This document shows, one piece after another, positions 55,950 through 64,000 of a stretch of 64,000 nt of DNA; the first letter of the stretch is position 1; the number at the start of each line of letters is the position of its first letter. The stretch spans positions 4,707,501 to 4,771,500 of the forward strand of contig NZ_JAPEPX010000001.1 of the NCBI RefSeq assembly GCF_026339935.1, in the 5' to 3' direction. Made by a program: the position numbers and the translations under genes. The stretch is from Streptomyces sp. NBC_01551. GTDB lineage: Bacteria > Actinomycetota > Actinomycetes > Streptomycetales > Streptomycetaceae. A model generated the notes under the pieces. It had not been told where the DNA came from and did no database searches. It saw only the letters and a list, made by a program, of their open reading frames with translations.

Positions 55950-56504
55950 ATGTTCTCGATAGACCTCGCCGACGACGCCCAGCTCTTCCCCGTGGAGGGC
56001 CGGCACGCCGAGGAGTTCCTGGCGCACATGGACCGCGGCCGGGAGTACATCGGTGAGCACATCGCCCTCGCCGACGTCGTGCCCGACCTCGACGGGGCGC
56101 GGGCCTTCATCGCCTCCTACGCGCAGAAGGCCGCCACCGACACCGGGCGCCTCTACGGCATCCGCCTCGACGGCACGCTCGTCGGCGGCGTCCTCTTCCG
56201 GACCTTCGACGCCGCCACAGGCACCTGCGAGGTCGGCTGCTGGCTGGAGCCGCCCGCGGCCGGCCGCGGCCTGGTCAGCCGGGCCTGCCGGGTCCTGATC
56301 GACTGGGCGTTCAACGAGCGCGGCATGCACCGCGTGGAGTGGCACGCCTCCTCCGCCAACAAGAAGAGCCTCGCCGTCGCCGAGCGCCTCGGGATGACCC
56401 GCGAGGGCGTCCTGCGCCAGACCCACCCGCACCGCGGCGTCCGCCAGGACACCGAGATCTGGGCGGTCCTCGCCGACGAGTGGCCCCCGGTTCGTCCCGC
56501 TTAG
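55950..56504 (+). CDS. GNAT acetyltransferase, RimJ/RimL-like
   Basis: 184 residues. Acetyl-CoA-binding motif CWLEPPAAGRGLVSRACRVLIDWAF and the C-terminal RVEWHASSANKKSLAVAERLGMTREGVLR are typical of ribosomal-protein N-acetyltransferase-like GNATs. ATG with GGAGAGGGCC upstream, 39 bp after the MMPL gene, so the two could be one transcript. Acceptor unknown. Confidence 0.9.
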   Translation: MFSIDLADDAQLFPVEGRHAEEFLAHMDRGREYIGEHIALADVVPDLDGARAFIASYAQKAATDTGRLYGIRLDGTLVGGVLFRTFDAATGTCEVGCWLEPPAAGRGLVSRACRVLIDWAFNERGMHRVEWHASSANKKSLAVAERLGMTREGVLRQTHPHRGVRQDTEIWAVLADEWPPVRPA

Positions 56505-56586
56505 CCCAGGCCGGGAACGGGGCGCCGCCGGGCGGGTCCGACGGGCTCTCAGGAACCTCTCAGAAACGCCGCCTACGGTGCCCCGC

Positions 56587-57267
56587 ATGGACACCACGAA
56601 GACCTCTGCCCCGCCCGCTCCCGAGGCGGACTCCGCCGAGCCCCAGACCCCCGCGCGCGCGGAGAAGGCCGACGGGAGCAAGCCGGCCGCCACCAAGGCC
56701 GACACGACGAAGGCCGAGGCCGACGTGAACACCGCGGCCACGGAAGCCGCCACCGAAGCCGCCGCGGAAGCCCCCGCCGGCCTCACCGGCGAGGCGGCCG
56801 ACCTGTCCGGTGCCGACGACCTCGACGACCTCGATGACCTGGACGGGCTCGACGAGCCGGAGCAGCAGGTCGGCGGTGTCGGCGCCGCCGCCTCCGCGAT
56901 TGTCGCCGCCGGTCTGGGCCTCGTCGCCCTCAGCGGCACCTGGGTCTCGCGCGTCATCGCCGAGCGCCAGACCCTCATCGGCCAGATCGAATCGGTCAAC
57001 GCCACCACCACCGAGGCGAAGATCTCCGCCCTGTACGGCGACGCCTGGCACCTGACTGCCCTCGTCAACGGTGTCGTCTCCACCCTCGCCCTCCTCCTCG
57101 CCGTCTTCGTCCTGGCCCGCCCCGCCTTCGGCACCCCGGGCCGCGTCCTGCCGGTCTGGATCCGCTCCGTCGCCTGGGCCGCCGTCGCCCTCGGCGCCAT
57201 CGGTGTCCTGCTCTTCGGCCTCATGTACTTCGACCTCCTCCTCGCCATGCCGAAGGCCGCCGCCTAG
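56587..57267 (+). CDS. Small membrane protein with acidic low-complexity N-terminus
   Basis: 226 residues. The first 95 are Ala/Glu/Lys/Pro-rich, with an Asp/Leu repeat (DDLDDLDDLDGLDEPEQQ), then three hydrophobic helices at about 97-118, 155-178 and 190-215. No known domain. ATG at 56587, 9 bases after TACGGT, suggests a -10 box near the start and little leader; GTG at 56578 is an alternative. A palindrome follows the gene. I cannot assign a function. Confidence 0.7.
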   Translation: MDTTKTSAPPAPEADSAEPQTPARAEKADGSKPAATKADTTKAEADVNTAATEAATEAAAEAPAGLTGEAADLSGADDLDDLDDLDGLDEPEQQVGGVGAAASAIVAAGLGLVALSGTWVSRVIAERQTLIGQIESVNATTTEAKISALYGDAWHLTALVNGVVSTLALLLAVFVLARPAFGTPGRVLPVWIRSVAWAAVALGAIGVLLFGLMYFDLLLAMPKAAA

Positions 57268-57272
57268 GCACT

Positions 57273-57313
57273 GCCTTAGTCCGCCTCAGGACCCCCCGAC
57301 CCCGGACTAAGGC
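57273..57313. promoter_or_regulatory. Palindrome CCTTAGTCCG...CGGACTAAGG
   Basis: Perfect 11-bp inverted repeat (GCCTTAGTCCG) with a 19-base spacer in the gap before the small ORF at 57425. It could be a terminator for the membrane-protein gene or an operator for the LuxR-type regulator. The TTAGTCC half-sites are more A+T-rich than most terminators here. Confidence 0.55.
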
Positions 57314-57319
57314 CCCCCG

Positions 57320-57355
57320 GCCGGCACAGATGCGGCATGCGCCCGATGTGCCGGC
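57320..57355. repeat. Second inverted repeat in the same gap
   Basis: GCCGGCAC and GTGCCGGC are separated by 20 bases that contain GCGGCATGCGCCC. It follows the first palindrome by seven bases. Confidence 0.6.
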
Positions 57356-57424
57356 ACCCCCTGGGAAGCGAATCTTGGATCACACCGAACGAGGTGCCCG
57401 AGAAACCCCACCAGGGAGAACGAG

Positions 57425-57592
57425 ATGTTCGAGTACGAGATGGCCCACGCCCGCCACGCCGACCTGATCCGCGAGGCGGCCGAGTACCGCCAGGCCCGCG
57501 AGGCGCGCAAGGCGCACCGCGCCTCCTCGCGCGGCAAGGAACCCGAAGGGTCGGTGAGAGGGTCCCGGAGCCGCTTCGCCCGCGCCGCGTGA
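57425..57592 (+). CDS. Small Arg/Ala-rich protein preceding the LuxR-type regulator
   Basis: 55 residues. MFEYEMAHARHADLIREAAE then a basic tail ending SRFARAA. Amphipathic N-terminal helix, then many Arg. No domain. A clear ribosome-binding site AGGGAGAAC is five bases upstream, and the gene sits just before the large regulator. Similar short ORFs of this type (starting MFEYE) recur near Streptomyces regulators, as I recall. No function known. Confidence 0.65.
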   Translation: MFEYEMAHARHADLIREAAEYRQAREARKAHRASSRGKEPEGSVRGSRSRFARAA

Positions 57593-57684
57593 CCCGCGAC
57601 GCGATCCGCGTGAACTGACACGTGATGAGAAGCGCAGCGAAACCCAGTGCCGCCGGCCCGGACGCCTGTGCGATGCTCGGCGGC

Positions 57685-60600
57685 GTGGAAACCAGATCTG
57701 TCAGCCCGGTGTTCGTCGGCCGCGCCGACGAACTGGCCGTACTCACCGACGCCCTGACCCGCGCCGCCTGCCAAGAACCGCAGGCGCTGCTCATCGGGGG
57801 AGAGGCCGGCGTCGGCAAGACCCGCCTCACGGAGGAGTTCCTCGGCGAGGCGACCCGCCGCGGCGCGGTCGTCGCGGTCGGAGGCTGTGTGGAGATCGGG
57901 GCGGAGGGACTTCCCTTCGCCCCCTTTTCCACGGCCCTGCGCAGCCTGCGCCGCCAGCTCCCCGACGAGCTCGCCGACGCGGCCGCGGGCCAGGAGGACG
58001 AACTCGCCCGGATCCTCCCCGAACTCGGCGAGACCCTCCGGGGCCCGCACGACGAGGAGAGCACCGCCCGGCTCTTCGAGCTGACGGCCCGGTTGCTGGA
58101 GCGGCTCGCCGCCGAGCGCACTCTCGTGCTCGTCCTGGAGGACCTGCACTGGGCGGACACCTCCACCCGGCACCTGCTCGCCTACCTCTTCCGCGCCCTC
58201 GGCAGCGGCCGGCTCGTCGTCGTCGCCACCTACCGGGCGGACGATGTCCACCGCCGCCACCCGCTGCGCCCGCTCCTCGCCGAACTGGACCGGCTCCGCA
58301 CCGTCCAGCGGATCGAACTGCCCCGCTTCAACCGGGCCGAGGTCCGCCGCCAGCTCGCCGGGATCCTCGCCGCGCAGCCCGACGAGGACTTCGTCGACTC
58401 CGTCTTCGACCGCTCCGACGGCAACGCCTTCTTCGTCGAGGAACTCGCCGCCTGCCGCGAGAGCGGCTGCCGCACCGGACTCACCGAATCCCTGCGCGAC
58501 CTGCTGCTCGTCCGCGTCGAGGTCCTCCCGGACGCCGCCCAGCGCGTGGTGCGGATCGTCGCCGAGGGCGGATCCACCGTCGAGTACCCCCTGCTGCGCG
58601 CCGTCGCCGGACTCACCGAGGACGAACTGATCGACGCCCTGCGGGCCGCCGTCGGCGCCAACATCCTCCTCGCCACCCCCGACGGCGACGGCTACCGCTT
58701 CCGCCACTCCCTCGTCCGCGAGGCCGTCAGCGACGACCTGCTGCCCGGCGAACGCGCCCGCGTCAACCGCCGCTACGCCGAGGCCATGGAAGACGACGAC
58801 GCCCTCGTCCGCGCCGAGGAGCGGGTCATCCGGCTGGCCAGCTACTGGTACTGCGCCAACGACCCCGCCAAGGCCCTGCCCGCCGTACTCGCCGCCTCGG
58901 TCACCGCCCGCCGCCGGCACGCCTACTCCGAGCAGCTGCGGCTGCTGGAACGGGCCCTGGACCTGTGGGACAGCACCCCCGAGGACGTCCGCGCGCGGCT
59001 GCGCCCGGCGGACTACACCGAGGTCTACCCGCCCTGCGGCTGCGACCCCGCCACCACCCCGCTCCAGCGGCTCGACATGCTCGCCGAGGCGACCGTCGCC
59101 GCCCGGTTCGGCGGAGAGCGCGAACGCGCCCTGAAGATGACCAAGACCGCGCTGCGGATGCTGGAGGACGGGCACGACCCGCTGCGCGAGGCCTGGTTCT
59201 GGACCGAGCGCTCCCGCCTGGTCTCCAGCCTCGCCCGCGGCGACGGCTGGGCGGAACTGGCCAAGGCCCAGGACCTCGTCCAGGGGCTGCCCCCGTCCCA
59301 GGTGCACGCCGACGTCCTCGTCCGGGCCGCGAGCTGGGGCATGCTGCACAACCCCGGCCCCGACAACCTGGCCGCCGCCGAACGCGCCGTCGAGTACGCG
59401 CGGATGGTCGGCGCCGAGGAGACCGAACTCAACGCCCGGATCACCCTCGGCACCCTGCGCACCGACTCCGGCGGCGCCGAAGCCGGTCTCGCCGAGATGC
59501 ACGCGGTCAAGGAGCGGGCCACCACACTCGGGCTCGCCATGCTGGCAGGTCGTGCACATATCAACCTCTCCTCTCAGTTGGAAAGCATGGGCCGGTCCCG
59601 GGAAGCCGTGGAACTGGCCGAACAGGGAGCCGAGTTCGTCAGCCGGTCCCGGCTGCTGGACTCCGAGGCCTGGCTGCGCGGCAACATGGCGGAGAGCCTC
59701 TACGGCCTCGGCCGCTGGGACGAGGCGGCCCAGGCGGCCCGCCGCACCCTCGCCGTCGGCCAGAGCGCCGGCCCGCGCGGCTCCGCCGCCGCCCGGCTCG
59801 CCTACCTGGCCCTGGGCCGCGGCGAACTCGCGGAGGCGGCCGCCCAGCTCGCCGCCGCCCACGCCCACTTCGGCGACCACGACACCCAGCCCCAGCACCG
59901 CATACCGCTGTTCCGCCTGGCCGTCGGCATCGCGGCGGGGGAGGGGCGCTTCAGCGACGTCCGCACCGAGACGGCTGCGGCCATCGCCTACGGGTTCCCC
60001 CTCGGCCACCACCGTTACGTGTGGCCGCTGCTGCTCGCGGCCGCCTCCGCCGAAGCCGACTTCCGCGGTCTCCCGGTCGCCGACGCGGGCCGCGCCGACG
60101 CCCTCGGCGCGCTGCGCACCGCCGCCCGGACCCTGGCCACCCCGGTGCCGCTGTGGGCCGCGCACTCCGAGTACGTACGCGCCGAGCTGCTCCGGGCCGA
60201 CGACCTGGACACCGTCGCCGACTGGACCGCCGTCGAGGCGGCCGTCCGCCCGCTGGAGCGCCCGTACCTGCTGGCCCGGGCCCGCCACCGGCTCGCCGAA
60301 GCCCTGCTGGCCGCCGGCTGCGACCGCGAGGACGCCGCCGACCTGCTCCGCGAGGCCTACGCCACCGCCGACCGGCTCGGCTCACGCCGGCTGCGCGAAG
60401 ACCTGGCCCTGCTCGCCCGGCGCGCCCGCATCCCGCTCGCCCCCGACCGCCCCCACACCCCGCCCGCCCCGGACACCGACCCGGTCGAGGCCCTCGGCCT
60501 GACCAGCCGGGAACGGGACGTACTGCGCCTGGTCGCCGCCGGGAACACCAACCGCCAGATCGCCGAGGAACTGTTCATCTCCCCGAAGACTGCCAGCGTC

Positions 60601-60699
60601 CACGTCTCGAACATCCTGGCCAAGCTGGGCGTCGCCGGCCGCGGTGAGGCGGCCGCCCTCGCCCACCGGCTGCGGCTGTTCGTCCCCGTCTCCGGCTGA
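57685..60699 (+). CDS. Large LuxR-family (LAL/MalT-like) ATPase regulator
   Basis: 1004 residues from GTG 57685, where the family-like SVSPVFVGRADELAVL begins; a GTG at 57622 would add 21 residues without family sequence. AAA part: Walker A GGEAGVGKT at about 38-46 and Walker B-type LVLVLEDLHWAD. A long Ala/Leu/Arg TPR-like middle follows. The C-terminal LuxR HTH is LTSRERDVLRLVAAGNTNRQIAEELFISPKTASVHVSNILAKLGV. This is the LAL family of one-component regulators. Its signal and targets are unknown. Adjacent palindromes are possible sites. Confidence 0.9.
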   Translation: METRSVSPVFVGRADELAVLTDALTRAACQEPQALLIGGEAGVGKTRLTEEFLGEATRRGAVVAVGGCVEIGAEGLPFAPFSTALRSLRRQLPDELADAAAGQEDELARILPELGETLRGPHDEESTARLFELTARLLERLAAERTLVLVLEDLHWADTSTRHLLAYLFRALGSGRLVVVATYRADDVHRRHPLRPLLAELDRLRTVQRIELPRFNRAEVRRQLAGILAAQPDEDFVDSVFDRSDGNAFFVEELAACRESGCRTGLTESLRDLLLVRVEVLPDAAQRVVRIVAEGGSTVEYPLLRAVAGLTEDELIDALRAAVGANILLATPDGDGYRFRHSLVREAVSDDLLPGERARVNRRYAEAMEDDDALVRAEERVIRLASYWYCANDPAKALPAVLAASVTARRRHAYSEQLRLLERALDLWDSTPEDVRARLRPADYTEVYPPCGCDPATTPLQRLDMLAEATVAARFGGERERALKMTKTALRMLEDGHDPLREAWFWTERSRLVSSLARGDGWAELAKAQDLVQGLPPSQVHADVLVRAASWGMLHNPGPDNLAAAERAVEYARMVGAEETELNARITLGTLRTDSGGAEAGLAEMHAVKERATTLGLAMLAGRAHINLSSQLESMGRSREAVELAEQGAEFVSRSRLLDSEAWLRGNMAESLYGLGRWDEAAQAARRTLAVGQSAGPRGSAAARLAYLALGRGELAEAAAQLAAAHAHFGDHDTQPQHRIPLFRLAVGIAAGEGRFSDVRTETAAAIAYGFPLGHHRYVWPLLLAAASAEADFRGLPVADAGRADALGALRTAARTLATPVPLWAAHSEYVRAELLRADDLDTVADWTAVEAAVRPLERPYLLARARHRLAEALLAAGCDREDAADLLREAYATADRLGSRRLREDLALLARRARIPLAPDRPHTPPAPDTDPVEALGLTSRERDVLRLVAAGNTNRQIAEELFISPKTASVHVSNILAKLGVAGRGEAAALAHRLRLFVPVSG

Positions 60700-60730
60700 C
60701 CCCCGCGCCCCCGCGCCCCACGCACGCCCC

Positions 60731-60762
60731 GGACAAGCGGCTACGCCACGGGCCGCTTGTCC
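60731..60762. terminator. Convergent terminator overlapping the DUF6191 gene end
   Basis: GGACAAGCGG and CCGCTTGTCC form a perfect 10-bp stem. It includes the DUF6191 stop codon and lies 31 bases past the LuxR-type gene stop. Confidence 0.75.
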
Positions 60763-60926
60763 ACGCGTATGACCACCTTGCCCGACTCCAGGTCTATCGG
60801 GCCGCGCCCCGGATCCCCGTCGTTCACATCGATCCGGGACAGCTCCAGCCGCTTCTTCTCCTCGTCCGTGTGCTTACGGCCCGGATTGAACAGCTCCTCG
60901 ATCATGTTGAACACCGCGCCCACCAC
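60741..60926 (-). CDS. DUF6191 small protein
   Basis: 61 residues. DUF6191 pattern: MIEELFNPGRKHTDEEKKRLELSR then DVNDGDPGRGPIDLESGKVVIR. Soluble, acidic/basic mixed. GTG at 60926; a second start at 60914 or ATG at 60905 is possible. It begins 30 bp after the sorbosone-dehydrogenase-like gene on the same strand and may be co-transcribed. Function unknown. Confidence 0.8.
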   Translation of the reverse strand: MVGAVFNMIEELFNPGRKHTDEEKKRLELSRIDVNDGDPGRGPIDLESGKVVIRVDKRPVA

Positions 60927-60956
60927 GCCTTCCGTCCCCCACCGGGGCCCTGCCGG

Positions 60957-62237
60957 TTACCGCACCGTCAGTGTCAGGATCCTGTCGTCGCCCGATTGCG
61001 GCGACCCGCGCCCATCCGTCTCGCTCGTGACCAGCAGCAATCTGTCCCCGCCGAGGGAGATCACCGTGCGCAGCCGGCCGTACTTCCCCGTGAGGAAGGC
61101 CTCCGGCTCCGCCACCGGAACCGCCCCGGCCAGCGGGATCCGCCACAGCCGCTCGCCCTTCAGCCCGGCCATCCACACCGAACCCTGTGCCCAGGCGATC
61201 CCGCTCGGCGAGGCCTCGTCCGTCTTCCACACCGCGACCGGGTCCCGCAGACCCGGCTTGCCGGCCTTCCCCTCGGCTTCCGGCCAGCCGTAGTTGCCGC
61301 CGGGCTCGATCAGGTTGAGCTCGTCCCAGGTGTTCTGGCCGAACTCGGCCGCCCAGAGCCGCTTGTCCTTGTCCCAGGCCAGCCCCTGCACATTGCGGTG
61401 CCCGTACGAGTAGACGACTGAATCCGCCTCCGGGTTGCCGTGCACCGGCTGTCCGTCCGGGGTCATCCGCAAGATCTTGCCGCCCAGCGACTCCTTGTCC
61501 TGCGCGAGCCCGGTGTCGCCGGTCTCGCCCGTCCCCGCGTACAGCATCTTGTCCGGGCCGAACGCGATCCGGCCGCCGTTGTGGATCAGACCCTTGGGAA
61601 TGCCCCGGAACACCGTGTCGGGCGCCCCGAGTTGCTGGCCGGGGTCCCGCTGCTCGTCGTACCGCATCCGGGCGATGCGGTTGTCGGACTCCGTCGTGAA
61701 GTACGCGTACACCATGCGGTCCGAGGCGAAGGCGGGGGACAGGGCCAGGCCCATGAGCCCGCCCTCGCCGCCCGGGGCGACCCCGGGCACCTTGCCGATC
61801 TGCGTCACCTCGCCGGTGGACACCCGGACCCTGCTGATCGTGCCCTTGTCCCGGGAGGCGACCAGCAGGTCCCCGTCCGGCAGGGGGGCCACGCCCCACG
61901 GGGACTCCAGGCCCTTGGCGACCTCGCCGGACACCGTCACCGAGCCCTTCGCCGGCGGCGCCGAGGCCTGCGGCGACCCGGAGGCTCTCGCCGAGGGCGA
62001 CGCCGACGCCTTCGGCGGCGAGCTGCCGGCCGCCGCCCCCGCGCCGCCGCTCGCCGGGGAACACCCGGCCGCCAGCAGGGCGCCGCACCCCGCCAGCGCG
62101 GCCGCGGTCACGGCGCCCCGACCCCGCGCGCCCCGCCCCTCGTACCGCTGCGGTCCGCGCTCCCGCCCGGACGACTCCTCGTACGAGTCCTCGTACGTCT
62201 TTCCGCGCGACTTCCCGTACGTCCGTCCGTATCGCAT
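60957..62237 (-). CDS. PQQ-type glucose/sorbosone dehydrogenase-like lipoprotein
   Basis: 426 residues. The N-terminus is unusually long and Arg/Glu/Tyr-rich (about 40 residues) before the hydrophobic segment and lipobox LLAAGCSP, so Cys59 or thereabouts is lipidated. After a Ser/Ala/Pro linker comes a six-bladed propeller with SPWGVAPLPDGDLLVASRDKG, GGEGGLMGLALSPAF, IHNGGRIAFGPDKMLYAGTGE, YSYGHRNVQGLAWD and EPGGNYGWPEAEG. These match soluble quinoprotein glucose dehydrogenase/GSDH proteins. It would oxidise a sugar at the cell surface. ATG with GGAGGGGAG upstream. Confidence 0.87.
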   Translation of the reverse strand: MRYGRTYGKSRGKTYEDSYEESSGRERGPQRYEGRGARGRGAVTAAALAGCGALLAAGCSPASGGAGAAAGSSPPKASASPSARASGSPQASAPPAKGSVTVSGEVAKGLESPWGVAPLPDGDLLVASRDKGTISRVRVSTGEVTQIGKVPGVAPGGEGGLMGLALSPAFASDRMVYAYFTTESDNRIARMRYDEQRDPGQQLGAPDTVFRGIPKGLIHNGGRIAFGPDKMLYAGTGETGDTGLAQDKESLGGKILRMTPDGQPVHGNPEADSVVYSYGHRNVQGLAWDKDKRLWAAEFGQNTWDELNLIEPGGNYGWPEAEGKAGKPGLRDPVAVWKTDEASPSGIAWAQGSVWMAGLKGERLWRIPLAGAVPVAEPEAFLTGKYGRLRTVISLGGDRLLLVTSETDGRGSPQSGDDRILTLTVR

Positions 62238-62370
62238 CGCCCTGCTCCCCTCCGGTCCTCCGATCCTGCCCTTCGTCCATCTCAACAGCTCCGGCAGTTC
62301 CCGAAGTTCCGTCACTCGTACACTCGATCGAGTGGTTGCCGGGTCGTCCGCGGCCCGGCCCCGCCGTGCC

Positions 62371-63390
62371 TCAGTCCCAGGCTCCCACCGCCGCCGGCAG
62401 CGCCGCGATCTCGGCCAGGTCCCCCGCCGTCAGCCGGACCTCCGCCGCCCGCGCGTTCTCCGCCGCCCAGCGCGCCCGCTCGGCCCCCGGCACCGGCACC
62501 ACGTGCGGCCCCTGCGCCAGCACCCAGGCCAGCGCCACCTGCGCCGCCGTCACCGGCACCCCGGCCACCTCGCCGTGCCGCAGCGCCACCCGCCGCAGCC
62601 CCGCCACCAACTGCTGGTTCGCCGCCATCGCGTACGCCGTGAACCGCGGATGCCGGGCCCGCACGTCCTGCGACTCGAAGCCCTCCCCGGGCGTGAGCGT
62701 CCCGGTCAGGAACCCGCTGCCCAGCGGCATCGCCGCCAGCACCCCCACCCCCCGCGCCGCACACCACGGCAGCAGCTGCCACGCGGCCTCCGGCGACCAC
62801 ACCGACAGCTCCGCCTGCACCGCCGTCACCGGGAACACCTGCTGGGCCCGCTCCAGGTGCCGCAAGGTCGCCCCGTAGGCCCGGTCCCCGCGCCGCCCGG
62901 CCCCCGGTCCGGCCCCCGCGCCGAGCGCGCAGAACCCCAGCGCCCGGACCTTCCCCGCGCCCACCAGCTCCGCCATGGCGCCCCAGGTCTCCTCGACCGG
63001 GACATCGGGATCCACCCGGTGCAGTTGGTACAGGTCGATCACATCGGTCCGCAGCCGCCGCAGCGAGGCGTCGCAGGCCCGCCGCACATAGCCCGGCCGC
63101 CCGTCGGCCACCACGTGCTGTTCCCCGGCCCGCAGTCCGACCTTGGCCGACACGAAGGCATCGGCCCGGCGTTCCCGCAGCACCCGTCCCACGACCAGCT
63201 CATTGGTGAACGGCCCGTACACGTCCGCCGTGTCCAGCAGGTTCGCCCCCAGGTCCAGGGCCGTGTGCACCGTGCGCAGCGACTCCTCGCCCCGCCTCCG
63301 CGAAGGCGCGTACGCCCAGCTCATCGGCATGCAGCCGAGCCCGATGGCACCCACCCTCAGCGGCCCCGCCCCGATCGACCTGCGCTCCAC
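62371..63390 (-). CDS. Aldo/keto reductase
   Basis: 339 residues. TIM-barrel AKR. Catalytic tetrad is visible: Asp in LLDTADVYG, Tyr in DVYGP, Lys in SAKVGL and His in YQLHRVD. The C-terminal nucleotide region is AQVALAWVLAQGPHVVPVPGAERARWAAENARA. GTG at 63390 with GAGGGGGA seven bases upstream. An Ala/Gly-rich stretch (LGAGAGPGAGRRG) interrupts the middle. Substrate unknown. It is divergent from the 2-hydroxyacid dehydrogenase. Confidence 0.9.
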   Translation of the reverse strand: MERRSIGAGPLRVGAIGLGCMPMSWAYAPSRRRGEESLRTVHTALDLGANLLDTADVYGPFTNELVVGRVLRERRADAFVSAKVGLRAGEQHVVADGRPGYVRRACDASLRRLRTDVIDLYQLHRVDPDVPVEETWGAMAELVGAGKVRALGFCALGAGAGPGAGRRGDRAYGATLRHLERAQQVFPVTAVQAELSVWSPEAAWQLLPWCAARGVGVLAAMPLGSGFLTGTLTPGEGFESQDVRARHPRFTAYAMAANQQLVAGLRRVALRHGEVAGVPVTAAQVALAWVLAQGPHVVPVPGAERARWAAENARAAEVRLTAGDLAEIAALPAAVGAWD

Positions 63391-63479
63391 CCGTGCGTCC
63401 CCCTCCCGGCCCCCGTGAACACGGCCCCGGCGAACAAACTAACGGCTTGATCCACATCCCTTGGCATAGCCTCCGGATC

Positions 63480-64000
63480 ATGACCACCACGACCGGGGAC
63501 GTCTGGCTCCCCTTCCCCGCCGACGAGATCGACGGCCTCCCCGACACCTTCCGCTACCACCAGTGGGACGGTGAGGACGCGTTCCCCGCCGACCCCGGCC
63601 CCTGCGTCTTCTACGTCACCCCGTACATGAAGTCCTCCGAGGTCACCCTGCGCCCGCTGGCGTCGATGCCCGACGTCCGGGTGATCCAGACACTGACCGC
63701 CGGCGTCGACCACGTCCTCGGCGGCCTCGGCGAACTGCGTCCCGGCGTACGGCTGTGCAACGCGCGCGGCGTCCACGACGCAAGCACCGCCGAGCTCGCC
63801 CTCACCCTGCTCCTCGCCTCGCTGCGCGGCATCCCCGGCATGGTCCGCGGCCAAGACCGCGAGGACTGGCGCGGCGGCTTCTACGAGGCGCTCGCCGACA
63901 AGTCCGTGCTGATCGTCGGCTACGGATCGGTCGGCGCGGCCGTCGAGGACCGGCTGCTGCCCTTCGAGTGCGAGCGGATCACCCGCGTCGCCCGGACGGC
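63480..64000 (+). CDS. D-isomer-specific 2-hydroxyacid dehydrogenase (partial, runs off right edge)
   Basis: N-terminal 173 codons. The substrate-domain start FYVTPYMKSSEVTLRPLASMPDVRVIQTLTAGVDHVL is followed by the NAD-binding Rossmann start VLIVGYGSVGAAVEDRLLPF. Catalytic His/Glu are beyond the window. ATG at 63480 is preceded by CATAGCCTCC; TAGCCT may be a -10 box, leaving a very short leader. It would reduce a 2-oxoacid with NAD(P)H; substrate unknown. Confidence 0.85.
   Translation, partial: MTTTTGDVWLPFPADEIDGLPDTFRYHQWDGEDAFPADPGPCVFYVTPYMKSSEVTLRPLASMPDVRVIQTLTAGVDHVLGGLGELRPGVRLCNARGVHDASTAELALTLLLASLRGIPGMVRGQDREDWRGGFYEALADKSVLIVGYGSVGAAVEDRLLPFECERITRVART

Noticed and set aside
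53556..57248. 1230-codon minus-strand frame opposite the MMPL, GNAT and three-helix membrane-protein genes
   Set aside because: It spans three real genes with recognised features and is compositionally Glu/Gly/Arg-rich, typical of antisense artefacts here.

Overview
The window is high-G+C actinobacterial DNA with Streptomyces-type genes. It has GTG and TTG starts, many ATGA/GTGA-type overlaps, a SARP/AfsR-type regulator, an XRE-DUF397 pair, SseB and DUF6191 proteins, and a rare TTA codon in a secreted protease. The order gcvT-gcvH-glyA-sdaA, peptide ABC operon, iscS, mnmA, ligA, GGDEF-EAL protein, gatC-gatA-small membrane protein-gatB matches the conserved Streptomyces core chromosome as I remember it around SCO5469-SCO5501 of S. 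coelicolor. I see no rRNA, tRNA, CRISPR array or intact mobile element.

Layout, left part. Positions 1-1836 hold a cobalt ECF transporter operon (cbiM-cbiN-cbiQ, minus strand, cut by the window edge) behind a cobalamin riboswitch. Next come a flavodoxin-like protein, a 987-residue SARP regulator, and two secreted proteins (SGNH hydrolase, AMIN-like). From 7.7 to 12.6 kb, gcvT-gcvH-glyA lies behind a tandem glycine riboswitch and is followed by sdaA; together they can take glycine to serine and pyruvate. A P-loop protein, a noncoding minisatellite, a dispersed inverted repeat and two SseB paralogues lead to a five-gene peptide ABC transporter operon (16.0-22.3 kb).

Middle part. A TRIC-type channel and a thioesterase precede iscS and mnmA, which supply sulfur for tRNA thiolation. 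A convergent amidase lies between them. Then come an oxidoreductase/GlxA-type regulator pair and an 1135-residue subtilisin-like exoprotease with a TTA codon. At 33.2-34.5 kb is a lower-G+C scar: the C-terminal end of a dead tyrosine integrase and two translationally coupled genes of unknown function. Core genes resume with an SDR-MetE-like pair, ligA, the likely rmdB c-di-GMP enzyme and gatCAB.

Right part. An XRE-DUF397 pair is followed by an iron-regulated locus: a penicillin-acylase-family gene coupled to an IucB-like acyltransferase, divergent from a siderophore-interacting protein, with a near-perfect DmdR/IdeR iron box between them. The remainder is accessory: a lipoprotein, a DinB-like protein whose 5' end is a 9-bp ATG repeat, two GNATs, a cupin-like protein, an MMPL exporter, a 55-residue ORF followed by a large LuxR-family ATPase regulator, DUF6191, a sorbosone-dehydrogenase-like lipoprotein, an aldo/keto reductase and a 2-hydroxyacid dehydrogenase cut by the right edge. 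Short tandem repeats with periods of 5, 8, 9, 12, 14 and 27 bp recur at gene boundaries across the window.
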